Source: Ophiura sarsii
Lineage: Eukaryota > Echinodermata > Ophiuroidea > Amphilepidida > Ophiuridae
Length of the DNA stretch: 64,000 nt
Reading direction: 5' to 3'
NCBI GenBank assembly: GCA_035610835.1
Contig: CM069441.1
Coordinates: 157,448,996 to 157,512,995 of the forward strand
The notes under the pieces were generated by a model, which worked only from the letters and a program-made list of their open reading frames with translations, was not told where the DNA came from and searched no databases. The stretch's first letter is position 1, and each line of letters opens with the position of its first letter. The translations under genes and the position numbers were made by a program. Positions 47,584 through 57,873 of this stretch are shown here, piece after piece.

Positions 47584-48124
47584 GGGCGTGTTCACACTAT
47601 AGCTTTTTCCTCAACCCGGGTCGGACCCGGGTCGAACCCGGATTGATCGATATTTCATTTTCTGTTCACACTAGCGCTATGTATGTGTTGAAGTTGTATC
47701 CGCATTGGCAAATGGGTTTATTGAACCCGAAAATGATTGTATCAATGACCTATGACCTAGCTTGCTCATCATGGCGTGGCGGATAAACAACAAGCAACAG
47801 TGGCTGGTAATGAAATATTGCGAAAACATCAGCGACAACGTGCCATAGGCCGTAGAAAGATGGCAGGAATAAAGCGGGCAACCATTAACATTCTTTTTCA
47901 GCCGATATCTACTTCCGGCAACCCGGGTCGAACAGCGATTTCTGTTCACACTACAGTCGACCCGGGTAGAACCCGGGTTGAACCCGGGTTCTACCCTTCA
48001 CTTTCGCAGGGTTGTAATTTTCGACCCGGGTCGGTTTTTTGAGCCTATTTTTCTGTTCACACTAGACTTCAACCCGGGTTCGACCCGGGTCGTGGAGAAA
48101 ACTAGCTATAGTGTGAACACGCCC
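47584..48124. mobile_element. PIF/Harbinger-like MITE rich in CCCGGGT words
   Basis: Perfect ~20-bp termini GGGCGTGTTCACACTATAGC. The 3-bp TTA duplication (47581-47583 and 48125-48127) is confirmed by the empty unit-B site near 58937 (GGGTATTAGAGATC). TTA/TAA targets and GGG-starting ends are characteristic of PIF/Harbinger. Subterminal regions repeat AACCCGGGTCGAACCCGG-like words many times. No transposase. Confidence 0.9.
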
Positions 48125-49001
48125 TTAGAGATCTTAATGCGTTTGGCTTGGCGCTTTGATCTTTATTTATTCTTTTTCAGCGCAATGCCAAGCGCCAGCG
48201 CAAGGCCTGCTCACTTTTTGCTTTGGGCGCATTTACACACAATCCGTATAGTACTAAACCCTCTGAATCTATAGACCAACGTGCTATATCTAGAGTGCCA
48301 TAAGGTATAAGGATGGGCACGTGCGAAGGGAGGGCACGTGCCGCGTTCGGTCATTTTTGAGAGTTGGCTATTAAACCAGTATGAGGAATTCACGAACATT
48401 TGCGAGCATTAAAAACGATATTGGAAAAACATTGGCACGAATGAGCGGGTTTTAATAAAGGGCCATTGCCTAGTGAAACGCCTTCCTATATGTGTCCTAT
48501 GGAAAGGTGCAGCAACACGACGCTTGACATACGTCTTTCCAATTATTGTGTTTTACCGGTAGTATTGCAATTGCGGCAATACAATCGATTCGATCTCGTA
48601 TGAACCTGATCTTTTATAGGTGCAACTCAAATCTAGTCTGAGTGGACGTTGCTCCCTGTAATTTTGAATGTATTGTTAGCATTCAGTGTGAACACATACC
48701 AAGCGCGGCCATAATTGACAAAACGTCATTGTAAACTGATCGGTATGTCAATCATTCGCCTAACGTTTAATTCACGCTCTAGGCGCGTTGAATCATCATG
48801 TGCAATAGCCTGCACACTCCAATGTGTTTTAAAACATGATATCTTACCTAATATTAACACGTCCCTTTTCGGCCCATATCTGTCTTGCTGGTCAGAGGAA
48901 ATGCTATTGGTTACCCGTATTGTCATATTTTAGCGTATACGAAATATATGAAGTTAAATATAATTTTCGAACACCGGTTCGAAAACTTTGTCGCACACAT
49001 A

Positions 49002-50105
49002 CGGCCGAGTGCATCAATGGCGAGGAGCTGAAGAATAGCGCTATTTACGCTAAATCTTATACCTGACCGGACCAAAGAGTAAGTTGGGGCATAACATTTT
49101 ATGCCACAAGTCAATCGATGCAGCAGTGGCGTAAATTTGTTGTGGACATTGTGGATAATTGGCTGATGCGGCAGGACCAATTGCGCTTGCATGCAGTCTA
49201 TCTGAGGTTCAATGTGACCCCCTCATAAGCTGCAAGATTTTTTGAAATTCCATTCATGCAATTTTGTGAATACCTTTAGTCAAAATTTAGATCAACTCCT
49301 TTTGCCCATTCAAACACTAATCGCACCGATTGTGGGTCATATTTTGACCAAAATGTACTAATTGTCGAGGATTTTAAATAATGACTAAATAAATAAATAA
49401 ATACACTTATTATTGTTTTATTATTTAAAAACATAATAAATCCAAAGTGTCAACAGTAATGTGAGTGGAAGGGTAGAAGAACAAAAAACAATAAAAGCAT
49501 ATTGGGCCATGCGTGGGATAGAACCGGGATCCTGTGATTTACAATCGAAGGACAATGCATCACAGCCACGGAAGTATTTGTGTTAAGAGATGTGTTGTAA
49601 TTGTATATACCATTGAACTATATACTTGTTTCCATCAGATGCTTGTGTTTGTCATTAGAATTGTGCTTTTTGGTGCAATATTTGTATGTGCCCCTCCCCC
49701 AAAAATATGTTTGTAATGTCATGATAGTCCTTATTTTTGAAAAAGTGGTAAACAACTTCGAAATGTTTGGCCACAAAAAAAGGCGTCATTTTGTCCGGAA
49801 CGTGGGCCGACTCAACGTGATTCTTTATTAACACTCATCTATTACCTCGCGAGTGACGACACATTTTAAATATTACGGAGGACCATTCACGTCAGAATTT
49901 TACAGTAAAGTAAAGGTTAACACTTGGCATATGCGACAATTAATTTTGTAAGGGGACGATGCTGATTATTGTGGATATTTACCTCGCTAGTTACTATCCT
50001 GGGTGTTACTCGCCAGTTAATGCTCTCAGAATTACATCGTTAGTAAGTTACTCTACAGTTAGGGCACCTCCCTATTAAGTTATGCCAGTTTGGTGCACTC
50101 GGCCG
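49002..50105 (+). mobile_element. CGGCCGAG-ended TIR element, copy 2
   Basis: Ends CGGCCGAGTGCATCAA and TTGGTGCACTCGGCCG. The unit-A counterpart near 38905 is empty. CATA on both sides (48998-49001, 50106-50109) is the apparent duplication. It contains a degenerate tRNA-like segment (49516-49590) and CTCGCCAGT / ACCTCGCTAGTTACT subterminal words. No transposase seen. Confidence 0.85.
49516..49590 (-). pseudogene. tRNA-like segment inside a TE
   Basis: The minus strand holds a B-box-like GGTTCTATCCC and an A-box-like CCGTGGCTGTGATGC. No base-paired acceptor stem is apparent. It is homologous to 52897-52963 in the sister element, so it is part of the transposon family. Confidence 0.35.
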
Positions 50106-52286
50106 CATATGTTTTAAAGTTTGGCACATCCTGGAAGTGGTACATTGTGAATACGGTAATGGTGCGCCCATTCGGTCTTGACTCTTGACTGTAAAATATA
50201 ATGGTCTTGACAGGTATATTAACGTTTTTAAAAGAGAGTTTATTAGATGTATAAGACAGTGCCTTACCGTGACTAACTGACAACTTATGTTGATTGAAAA
50301 GAAAACTTTGAAAATAAAAGATTTTTAGCAACGCTGCATAACCTTTCTATTATTCTAATGGCAGACCATATCACAGTTCTTCAAGTTACAACAGGGCACA
50401 ATAATGAATGCTGCAGTGTGTGTTGTTTAGAAAAAGGAAAAACAATGTGGGATTATAATTTAGTTGTTTCTTTGAGAGTGCTGTCTCTACCTGTTGCCAG
50501 TAACGCATATGAAGAGCCGACCTGTTATGGATATGGCAGAATATATCGTAAATGTGATGAATATAAAACTTGATAAACACGGCCATACACTACTATATAA
50601 CTGCTCCGTAGTCATAGTGTTTCACAGACAGGAAACTCAGAGACGAGCAAAATAATTCGTCCAAGCAATAACACCTTTGTGAGTTTCAAGCTGTGGGTAT
50701 AGGTGGCAAAATTCCTTGATATAATATACCGCCAAGTAAATCGAATTTAACGCAAAATGGTGGCAAATGACAGATTTTATTGTTGCTGAATAGTTTTGGC
50801 TTTCCTAATTCTAGGTCACTAGGCTCATGATAGCACTATTTCAGGTTAGGTAAAATACAATATATATTCTAAAATTCATATTTGGAGTTACTTATAAAAT
50901 GATCTCGAAGCACTATTCCCATTAGTTCGTTCTCACATTAAAAGCTTATATTGGTTTAAAGTATTCAATTCTTGTAATGATATAATTGAATTACATTTGG
51001 GCCTACTCAGAATAATTTCCGTTTGGCGTATATCAGTCTCAAATTTAATAAATTGACCTCATACATATTGATGGCAATATTAAGTACATGCATAATAAGT
51101 GCACATTAAATGCATTGATTGGGGAATACAACTCTATTTGAATTGTTTTAATGAACCCAATGCCTCATGCAAAATCAATCAAATGTGAATTAAATTCCAA
51201 GGTCATAGTTATATCATATTTACTTCTTCCACGCTATAATAACAATAGATAGAATCGAAGTATGTAATGTACTATGCGTTGGCTGTTCATCGCCAACGAG
51301 AATCGTAGCGTATTGTACAAAACCATACGTGTAGCAAAATGTCGATGTAAATTGGCTTCAATGTGTCCATGCACATTAATTAAGGGTACATTTCATTTGG
51401 GTTGATTAACTGTTCATTTTACAATAACATGAATAAGGCGCATGGTGCTTTTCATAGCGAATCAACCTGAACAATGTTCATAGTTATGATAAGAGAACAA
51501 TAGACTCACCGTCACCGAACACAGTCGAACGTTGTATTATATGTTGAGGAGATGCTGGTAATCTAGGATCTTTAAATGATTTCACTAACTGAATAAAATA
51601 TACTTGAACATATTTTCAACCTATGAGCAAATGATTAAACGCCTTCATAAATATGTGTAATCATTTATCATTTCCCTTATTATTAACATTATCTTAATCA
51701 ATTCAGTCATGTTTAAGAAAAAACAGGCATGATGTTATGTTGTGAAATGGAACATTCAAAAATCATCAATTAAAAGAATATATAGATTATTAGAAAATGA
51801 CCAATTGATACAGTTTTACTCCTTGTTCGCTAACAGGGAAAACATTTGATTTCAGCCCATTCGTGTTTTTGATGTTGATGGACAAAGAAGGCATCGAGCA
51901 TTTTTCGATATGTTATTTTACACGAATACATTTAATAGGGCTATCTTATAGATAAGGTTCATTGAATCGATTTGCAGTTATGAATTGGATTATATTGCAT
52001 ACTTTGTAACCAAATGAGTGTCATATTCAATTCGCTCCATCTTCGTGTTTCGTCGTTCACTGTTCTATTACTTCCCACTACTTTTTTCTACCCTGGTACT
52101 CTCGAAAACGCCAAACGCGAACGCGGTATGTTAAGGGACGTTAAGATTAAAAAGTTAAAACAGTTTAAAACCTTCATGGTTGACACTCACCAAATGGTTT
52201 GCAAGTCGCTGCATAACAAGGTTAGGCAGTTAGCCATTATTGATATTAGCCCTTCATTCATATATCTTATTATTATACACATTAAT

Positions 52287-53494
52287 CGGCCGAGTGCACC
52301 AATGACGGGTAGCTGAAGAATAGCGCTACCTCGCTAGTAACTGAGGCGTAACCCAAAATTTTGAGAGCGCCAATGCGGGGTAAGCTACTAGGCTAGTAAC
52401 TGGCGGGTAATTTACGCTAAATGTTATACCTGGCCGGACCCAAGAGTAAGTTGGGGCATAACGTTTTATGCCACAAGTCAGTCGATTCTAGCAGTAGCGT
52501 AAAATTTGTTGTGAACATTGGAGGGGATGATTCGCTGATGCTGAAAGACCAACTTCGCTTGCATGCCCAGGGGATGTATATTTGAAGTGGAATGTGACCC
52601 CTCATAAGCTGAAATATTTTATATTTTGAAAATCCATTCATGCAATTTGGGGATTTTTTAGTCAAAATTTAGATCAACTCCTTTTGCCCATTCAAACACT
52701 AATCGCACCGACCTTGGGTCATATTTTGACCAAAATGTACTAATTGTCCAAGGATCTTAAATAATGACTAAATAAATAAATAAATAAACTTATTATTGTT
52801 TTATTAATTAAAAACTGAAGTTTCAACATTATTGTGAGTGGAAGGGTAAAACTAGAAGAACGAGAAGAAAAAAAAGAATATCTTGCCGTGCGTTATCTGG
52901 GGATCGAACCGGGGTCCTAGCGGTTAACAAGCGACGGACAAGGTATCCACGCCACGGAGGTATCTGTGTTATGAGATGTGTTATAATTGTATATAATTGT
53001 TTGCATCGGGTGCTTGTGTTTGTGCTTTTTGGTGCAATATTTGTGTGTGCCCCTCGCCCAAAATATGTTTGTAATGTCTTGATAGTCCTTATTTTTGAAA
53101 AAGCGTTGAACAAATTCGAAATTTTTGGCCAAAGAAATACCGTCATTTTTTTGTTCGGAACGCAAGCCGACTCAACGTGATTATTTATGTTAATTATGTA
53201 CACTCACCTATGACCTAGCGAGTGACGACACATTTTAAATATTACGGAGGACCACTCACGTCAGTATTATACAATAAACTATAGGTTAACACTTTGTATA
53301 TGCGACAATTTATTTTGTAAGGGGACGATGCCGATTAATGTGGATATTTACCTCGCTAGTTGCTATTCTGATGTTACTCGCCAGTTATGCTCTAAGAATT
53401 ACATCGTTAGTAAGTTATGCTACAGTTAGAGCATAACTACTAGGGAGGTAGCTTACCTCCCTATTAAGTTACCCGTCATTGGTGCACTCGGCCG
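52287..53494 (+). mobile_element. CGGCCGAG-ended TIR element, copy 3
   Basis: Perfect termini of at least 26 bp, starting CGGCCGAGTGCACCAATGAC. The unit-A counterpart near 44950 is empty. ATTAAT flanks both ends (52281-52286 and 53495-53500), giving an apparent 6-bp duplication. The interior parallels 49002-50105 and carries the better tRNA-like segment. Duplication lengths of 4 and 6 bp in two copies leave the superfamily open. Confidence 0.9.
52897..52963 (-). pseudogene. tRNA-like segment (GTT at anticodon position) inside a TE
   Basis: Minus strand: TCCGTGGCGTGGATACC (A-box-like), CTTGTTAACC around the anticodon position, and CGGTTCGATCCCC (B-box). The acceptor stem is not paired. It resembles a tRNA-Asn-like or SINE head captured in the element. 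A functional tRNA is unlikely. Confidence 0.45.
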
Positions 53495-53962
53495 ATTAAT
53501 ATGACATAATAGAAAATGTAGTAAAATAGCTTGTATTTTTTCTTAATTAAGTACAAATTGTATGTCCTATGTTGTTGGTGTCTATTAAATCACGGTTTGT
53601 GATTGGAAAGTTATACCCCTGTCACACATACGGCGATCAGGCCTTGCGCTCTCGTTGCGCTGAAAAAGGATCAAAACGCCATGCAAAACGCATTAAGGTC
53701 ACCGAGAACCGATTGGGAACGCAGTGGACACCATCTAGAGCGGTGTAGGGTTCCCATGATCGCCCATGAGCGACATACAAAGCGCCGCGCTAGTTTACGC
53801 TCTGCTGCGATCAAGCCAGCGCTTGTATTGCGCTTATAAGTCGCTGTCTGCGTTGCTACACCTTCTCAACACGTTTTCATAACGTTCTCTGCGTCAGCGC
53901 GGAGAGTGCAGAGCGAGTGCACGAAGTGTATACATTCAAACATTGAAATAGTAGAAAGTATA

Positions 53963-54684
53963 CAGTCCTCAAAATAAGTAACTGCCTATAGGTTATAGAT
54001 ATAGTCTTAACTCAAACACTATAGCTCCTACGTAAACATATTAAATTATGAAGTAGGCCTAGTAAAGAAAATACTTCTCTTTAATTCGAGAGATATTGTT
54101 CACGACTGTCGGTTAATAATTAAGAACGCAACATTGTGAAGCATTGAACAAAGTGCAGTTTACATTTTCACACTTGGGATTTGAACACGCGGGACAGTGT
54201 GACAGGTATGTGTATGGGCTGCATTGATCAATTGAAGCATCCCAATCCCTCATCTTATTACTATCGACCCATGAGTTGTCGCTACCAGTTAATCAATAAT
54301 CTGCCTGTTGCTACGTGTAGGCGAACAAAATGTTAAAATGAAAAACGGACTTTGTTTTGGCTTTAGGCAAATAGCAAAACGTGAAGATTGAATGAATATT
54401 AACATATTCATGAATATTAACATACTCATGAATATTAACATATTTGTGAATATTAACATATTCATGAATATTAACATATTCATGAATATTAACATATTCA
54501 TGAATATTAACATATTCATGAATATTAACATATTCATTCAATCTTCACGTGTAATATCACATATTAAAGGAAAGAAATGTCCATACCACTTTATAATTGA
54601 ATACTTTTACGTCGGAGCTATTATTGTGTTGAAGTTGAGAGCATATCAATGTATTACCTGGTCAGTTACTTATTTTGAGTACTG
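53963..54684. mobile_element. mariner-type MITE, CAGTCCTCAAAA family (with 18-bp array)
   Basis: Termini CAGTCCTCAAAATAAGTAAC and, opposite strand, CAGTACTCAAAATAAGTAAC, both flanked by TA. A second copy is at 61460-61961. This copy holds a hairpin-flanked 18-bp tandem array (54379-54550) not seen in the other. Confidence 0.8.
54379..54550. repeat. 18-bp tandem array closed by inverted flanks
   Basis: ATGAATATTAACATATTC repeats about eight times. ACGTGAAGATTGAATGAATA on the left is mirrored by its complement on the right, so the whole array can fold. The unit is itself partly self-complementary (GAATATTAACATATTC), so it reads open on both strands. Confidence 0.9.
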
Positions 54685-54829
54685 TATACTCCTTGTAGTA
54701 GCTCTACAGAAGGAATAACAGTGACCCATTTAAAGCTCTAATCATATTGCTTGTTATGTAAATCCTATTTAGAGAGTATTATCCTAGCTTAGCGTAATCC
54801 GATAATGCCACTTTTGTAGCCATGGAAAT

Positions 54830-55080
54830 AGTAGAGTGTCAATTGGCGGGAATTTTAAACAGGTGTGTCAATAACATTGTTGAATCTGTAAAATGATAGG
54901 GTCGTTCAATAAGTTCTACCCCATACCTCATAACTTTGCTATTGTATAAGCCAGTTGTATGAAATATTCCACAATTGTAGTTTTGAATCTCAGCTACAAA
55001 TTCATAGTAGATTGGTCTGAGTACTGGTTGTCCTTTTCTGGAGATGCAGTTCAACCAAAGGTCCATATAGTGCGACGGAA
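54830..55080 (-). other. Mariner-like end (GGGTCGTTCAATAAGT) with unassigned open frame
   Basis: GGGTCGTTCAATAAGTTC near 54899 resembles common mariner termini, and a 75-codon minus frame overlaps it. No D,D34D motif is visible. Boundaries are unclear. Confidence 0.25.
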
Positions 55081-55529
55081 ACGATTAAAAAACAGCCAAA
55101 TGTTTCATAAGAGCTACTTTTGGCCAATTCTAATCGGTAGATTATAACCGTTCTAAATTACAGATATCTCTTGAACAGACTATAAACAATAACATTAATT
55201 GATGTACCCTATGTATATATATAATAGTATGGGGAATGCCCTCTAATAAGGCAGAACCAGACCAGGACAGCCATTAGTTTTAACCCTACCACAGAGAACC
55301 GCTGCAAAAGTCATATTTGCTCTTCACTATGGCTTGACTTGGCTTGACATGTAACAACGAAAAATTGACTTAATAGCTGTATTCCAGTTGGCTAAAGGCG
55401 TAGCAATACATTCGAGTTGATATTATACTATTTGCAAGCATACAAAGGTTAATATTGCCTACAATCTGATTTATACATGATAATACAATATTATATTCAG
55501 AAAAAAGAAGAAAGAAAAAAACCCACATA

Positions 55530-55742
55530 GGGTAAAGTCGCCTATTTTCGGTCAGCGCCTATTTTCGGTCACTGGTCAAAATCGTGTAATTGCATCGGTC
55601 GTCGCCATTTTAAAAGCAATACCGGGCATCAACTATGCGGAGGTTTTTAGTCGTCAGTTTATAACGACGAAGTCATTTTTATTACACGATTTGGGCCAAG
55701 TGACCGAAAATAGGCGCTGACCGAAAATAGGCGACTTTACCC
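55530..55742. mobile_element. 213-bp mariner-type MITE with ~45-bp near-perfect hairpin arms
   Basis: GGGTAAAGTCGCCTATTTTC at both ends in inverted orientation, with a second internal CGCCTATTTTCGGTCAC word in each arm. TA at 55528-55529 and 55743-55744. No coding capacity. Confidence 0.9.
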
Positions 55743-55744
55743 TA

Positions 55745-56640
55745 TTTATCTTTAGGATAATTTTTCGTGTCTGTTGTCCAAAATCTCTCTCTGGTTTTGA
55801 TCGCATTATTATAAAAGTGAGAGAGATACCAATTATCATTTACTATAAATGTGTAGCTATGATTATATATACTCATGACAAAAGTCATGAAGCAGCTGCC
55901 ATTCATATTAACGATGCTATGTGTAAGAGTAGAGCCTCCGGAAAAGACCACTCTATAGTTCATAGTTTGGATGACAACATGGGGGGATTACCCTGGTTTG
56001 AATCGCTAATGACTCCACAAAAATATCGCTTTATTTGACGTTGGTACGACACACAATTTACCAAATTGTTCACTTTGACGCTAGTTTGTGCATTCCTTGA
56101 TCAAGTTAAGATTACATCTTACCAAAACACTTCAAGACGAAATATAACAACGGTGACGAATATCTGATCTTGTTCATTTTAATGTATAATATCTCCGTTA
56201 TCGTGTTCTGGAATCATTTATGCAGTAAATATGTCGAAAGCAATAAAAATGTGGTGTAAAAGACGGTATCAATTCACTGTCCTTTCGCTCAAGAAGCGTC
56301 CATGTTGTCAACAACTCCCATAAAGCATAGCGAAAAAGTTTTAAGCCGAATCACTAAGATTAATACGCCGTAAGCGCAGATTTTGAACATTACACTATGA
56401 ATGAGGAGGTATAACTCATTGAATGACCCTCGTATTTTTAATGAAGTTTTGATATTCAATTTGTCAAAACAGGTTAATATTATTCAAATCATTGCCCCAA
56501 GTACAATACCAAACACCTGTTAAACTAATAATCCAAGTGAATGGACTCCATCCATGCATGTCTTTGTCTAAAGGATTCTCAGTCATGTCAGTATGTGCTT
56601 GGAGTTTGACGAGTGAACAACTACAGGATGACAGGAGAGG
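55745..56640. other. Interior of the 3.4-kb insertion, no gene recognised
   Basis: Open frames up to 80 codons on both strands lack motifs. One plus-strand stretch (55817-56038) ends in a Pro-Trp-Phe-Glu-Ser-like segment without family match. Confidence 0.3.
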
Positions 56641-57076
56641 ACAGCGCTCTGAAAGCGCCAGTGTACTACGCTTGTTTTGAGCATGCACAAAACATGCGTA
56701 GTACACTGGCGCTTAAGGGCGACCATGAGGACGCTCTCACGACCCTCTCACGTCCCAGCCAGTTCCCACTGCGTCACCAAGGGGTTCGTAGAGATCTTGA
56801 TGCGTTTAGCTTGGAGTTTTTATAATTTTTAAGCGTAATCTAAGCGCCGACCTGATCGCAGCAGAATGTGAAAGGGTTTTAGCGACCTTGACTTAAAAAT
56901 GGACAATTTCGGACAGTTTTCCGCGCTCTCACTGCGTATTATACATATTTTTGAGCGCAGTTCAGTCGCTGGTCTGATCGCCGTATGTGTGACAGGGCCA
57001 TTATATACTGATGGATGGCGATGTCATATTTACTATATCACATTACTAAACTACGTTAACATGGTTCAGAACTTAC

Positions 57077-57146
57077 CGTTTTGAAATAATAACAATGCTA
57101 AACTCAACGTTACTCTAAAGATATTCAGTCCACAAAACGTCTTCAT
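57077..57146 (-). CDS. First coding exon B: signal peptide (receptor gene)
   Basis: Same structure as exon A: ATG at 57146, 70 coding bases, donor AACG|GTAAGTTCTG. The only amino-acid difference from A is Arg for Gly at residue 11 (NIFRVTLSLALLL), which puts a charge at the edge of the hydrophobic core and may weaken the signal. Phase 1, compatible with exon 2. It could be an alternative first exon of the same gene or a stranded duplicate; the window shows no other coding exon between it and exon A. Confidence 0.65.
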
Positions 57147-57510
57147 CTTGATTATATTATAAAACCTGAACTAAAAACAATCAAAACAACGAGAATCTCG
57201 ATCTACACTGACATTATTAATGTACCAATGACGGCAATGGTTTTGAACTAGAGATATATTAAACGTCGGCCATAATTGGTACAAAGCTTAGGACCATAAC
57301 AATGTCATGAATACTGTTTTCATAAATGCATTATACTCCCATCAAAATAGACTCGCGTATCAACAATAATGCTCCCTACGTCGTGTGCAGCTCACAGTTC
57401 ATAGTACATGTGTGATGGAAAAACTGATTGCGGGCTATTTCACGCAAGCTAGAGATTGTGGCGCAATTTCATTATGTGGCTATAATGGTATCCATACGAC
57501 GGGAGACATA
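57147..57510 (-). promoter_or_regulatory. Conserved upstream block of first exon B
   Basis: Parallels 45191-45545 closely, with small indels such as the extra GTCATGAATACTGTTTTCATAA near 57304 (also seen in C). This region probably includes the 5' UTR and promoter. Confidence 0.45.
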
Positions 57511-57873
57511 CTTAAGTAGTGCCTCGAGAGAATCCTATCACTAGGTTTTCGTCATTTTAAAATTCACATAATTATCAAGTTTGATGCAGAATATTCGAAG
57601 GGTTATTCAAATATTTGTTTGCAATGCAATGATATCAAATACCACAGGCATGACAGGTGTGTGAGAACACTAATCCGGTCCGAAAAGCTATACGTTACTC
57701 CGATTGAATTATTAGGATTGAATATGACTGTAAACTGAATTTCATATTAGCTCTGATTTATTCAAGTATGGCCTTGTAAGTGGTATCACTCTCAAACAAG
57801 GTATCAAATTTGCCTGATTTGAAGAAAAAATGGTTATTATCAGTGTCTAATGGAAACTGCAAAGAGTATTGGC

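Larger units (their letters stand above)
38084..48217. repeat. Tandem segmental duplication, unit A
   Basis: Starts at CTTTGGGCG...TTACACACAATCCG and parallels unit B (48218-59036) in order through first exon and promoter. Insertions present only in A: retroelement 39688-40838, SINE-like pair 41505-42113, TIR element 46664-47425 and Harbinger-like MITE 47584-48124. A also has an internal duplication (42240-43737 / 43738-44835) carrying a MITE. Confidence 0.85.
45936..48217. mobile_element. CTGTCACAC/GCGATCAGG-type element between units A and B
   Basis: Left end near GACTTACGGCGATCAG and right end CAATGCCAAGCGC...GCAAGGCCTG. It corresponds to 57874-59036 in unit B, so it predates the tandem duplication. 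Interior words (AAATAACACGCA, GTCCGAAA, GCGCTCAAGGGCGACCATG) are shared with 53616-57000. Later insertions sit inside it at 46664-47425 and 47584-48124. No transposase recognised. Confidence 0.5.
53616..57000. mobile_element. 3.4-kb CCCTGTCACAC-ended insertion with nested MITEs
   Basis: Left terminus CCCCTGTCACACATACGGCG; right terminus, opposite strand, TGGCCCTGTCACACATACGG. Unit A (about 45050, GGAAAGATATATACTGATG) is the empty site. TTATA flanks both sides (53611-53615 and 57001-57005), read as a 5-bp duplication or a TTA target with two extra matching bases. Nested inside are 53963-54684 and 55530-55742. No full transposase is visible. Related sequence forms 45936-48217 and 57874-59036. 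Confidence 0.8.

Noticed and set aside
47511..48042. Open frames of about 90 codons rich in NPGRTRVEPG
   Set aside because: They read through CCCGGGT arrays of the Harbinger-like MITE.
50358..50573. 71-codon Cys-containing frame as a gene
   Set aside because: The unit-A counterpart (about 39168) has early stops and no splice signals were found; likely chance in duplicated DNA.
52897..52963. Functional tRNA gene
   Set aside because: Box-like words are present but the acceptor stem does not pair, and the same segment recurs inside a transposon family.
54289..54541. Repetitive frames over the 18-bp array
   Set aside because: Unit length is a multiple of three and self-complementary; openness is automatic.
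54379..54550. CRISPR array
   Set aside because: No spacers; units are head-to-tail in a eukaryotic transposon.
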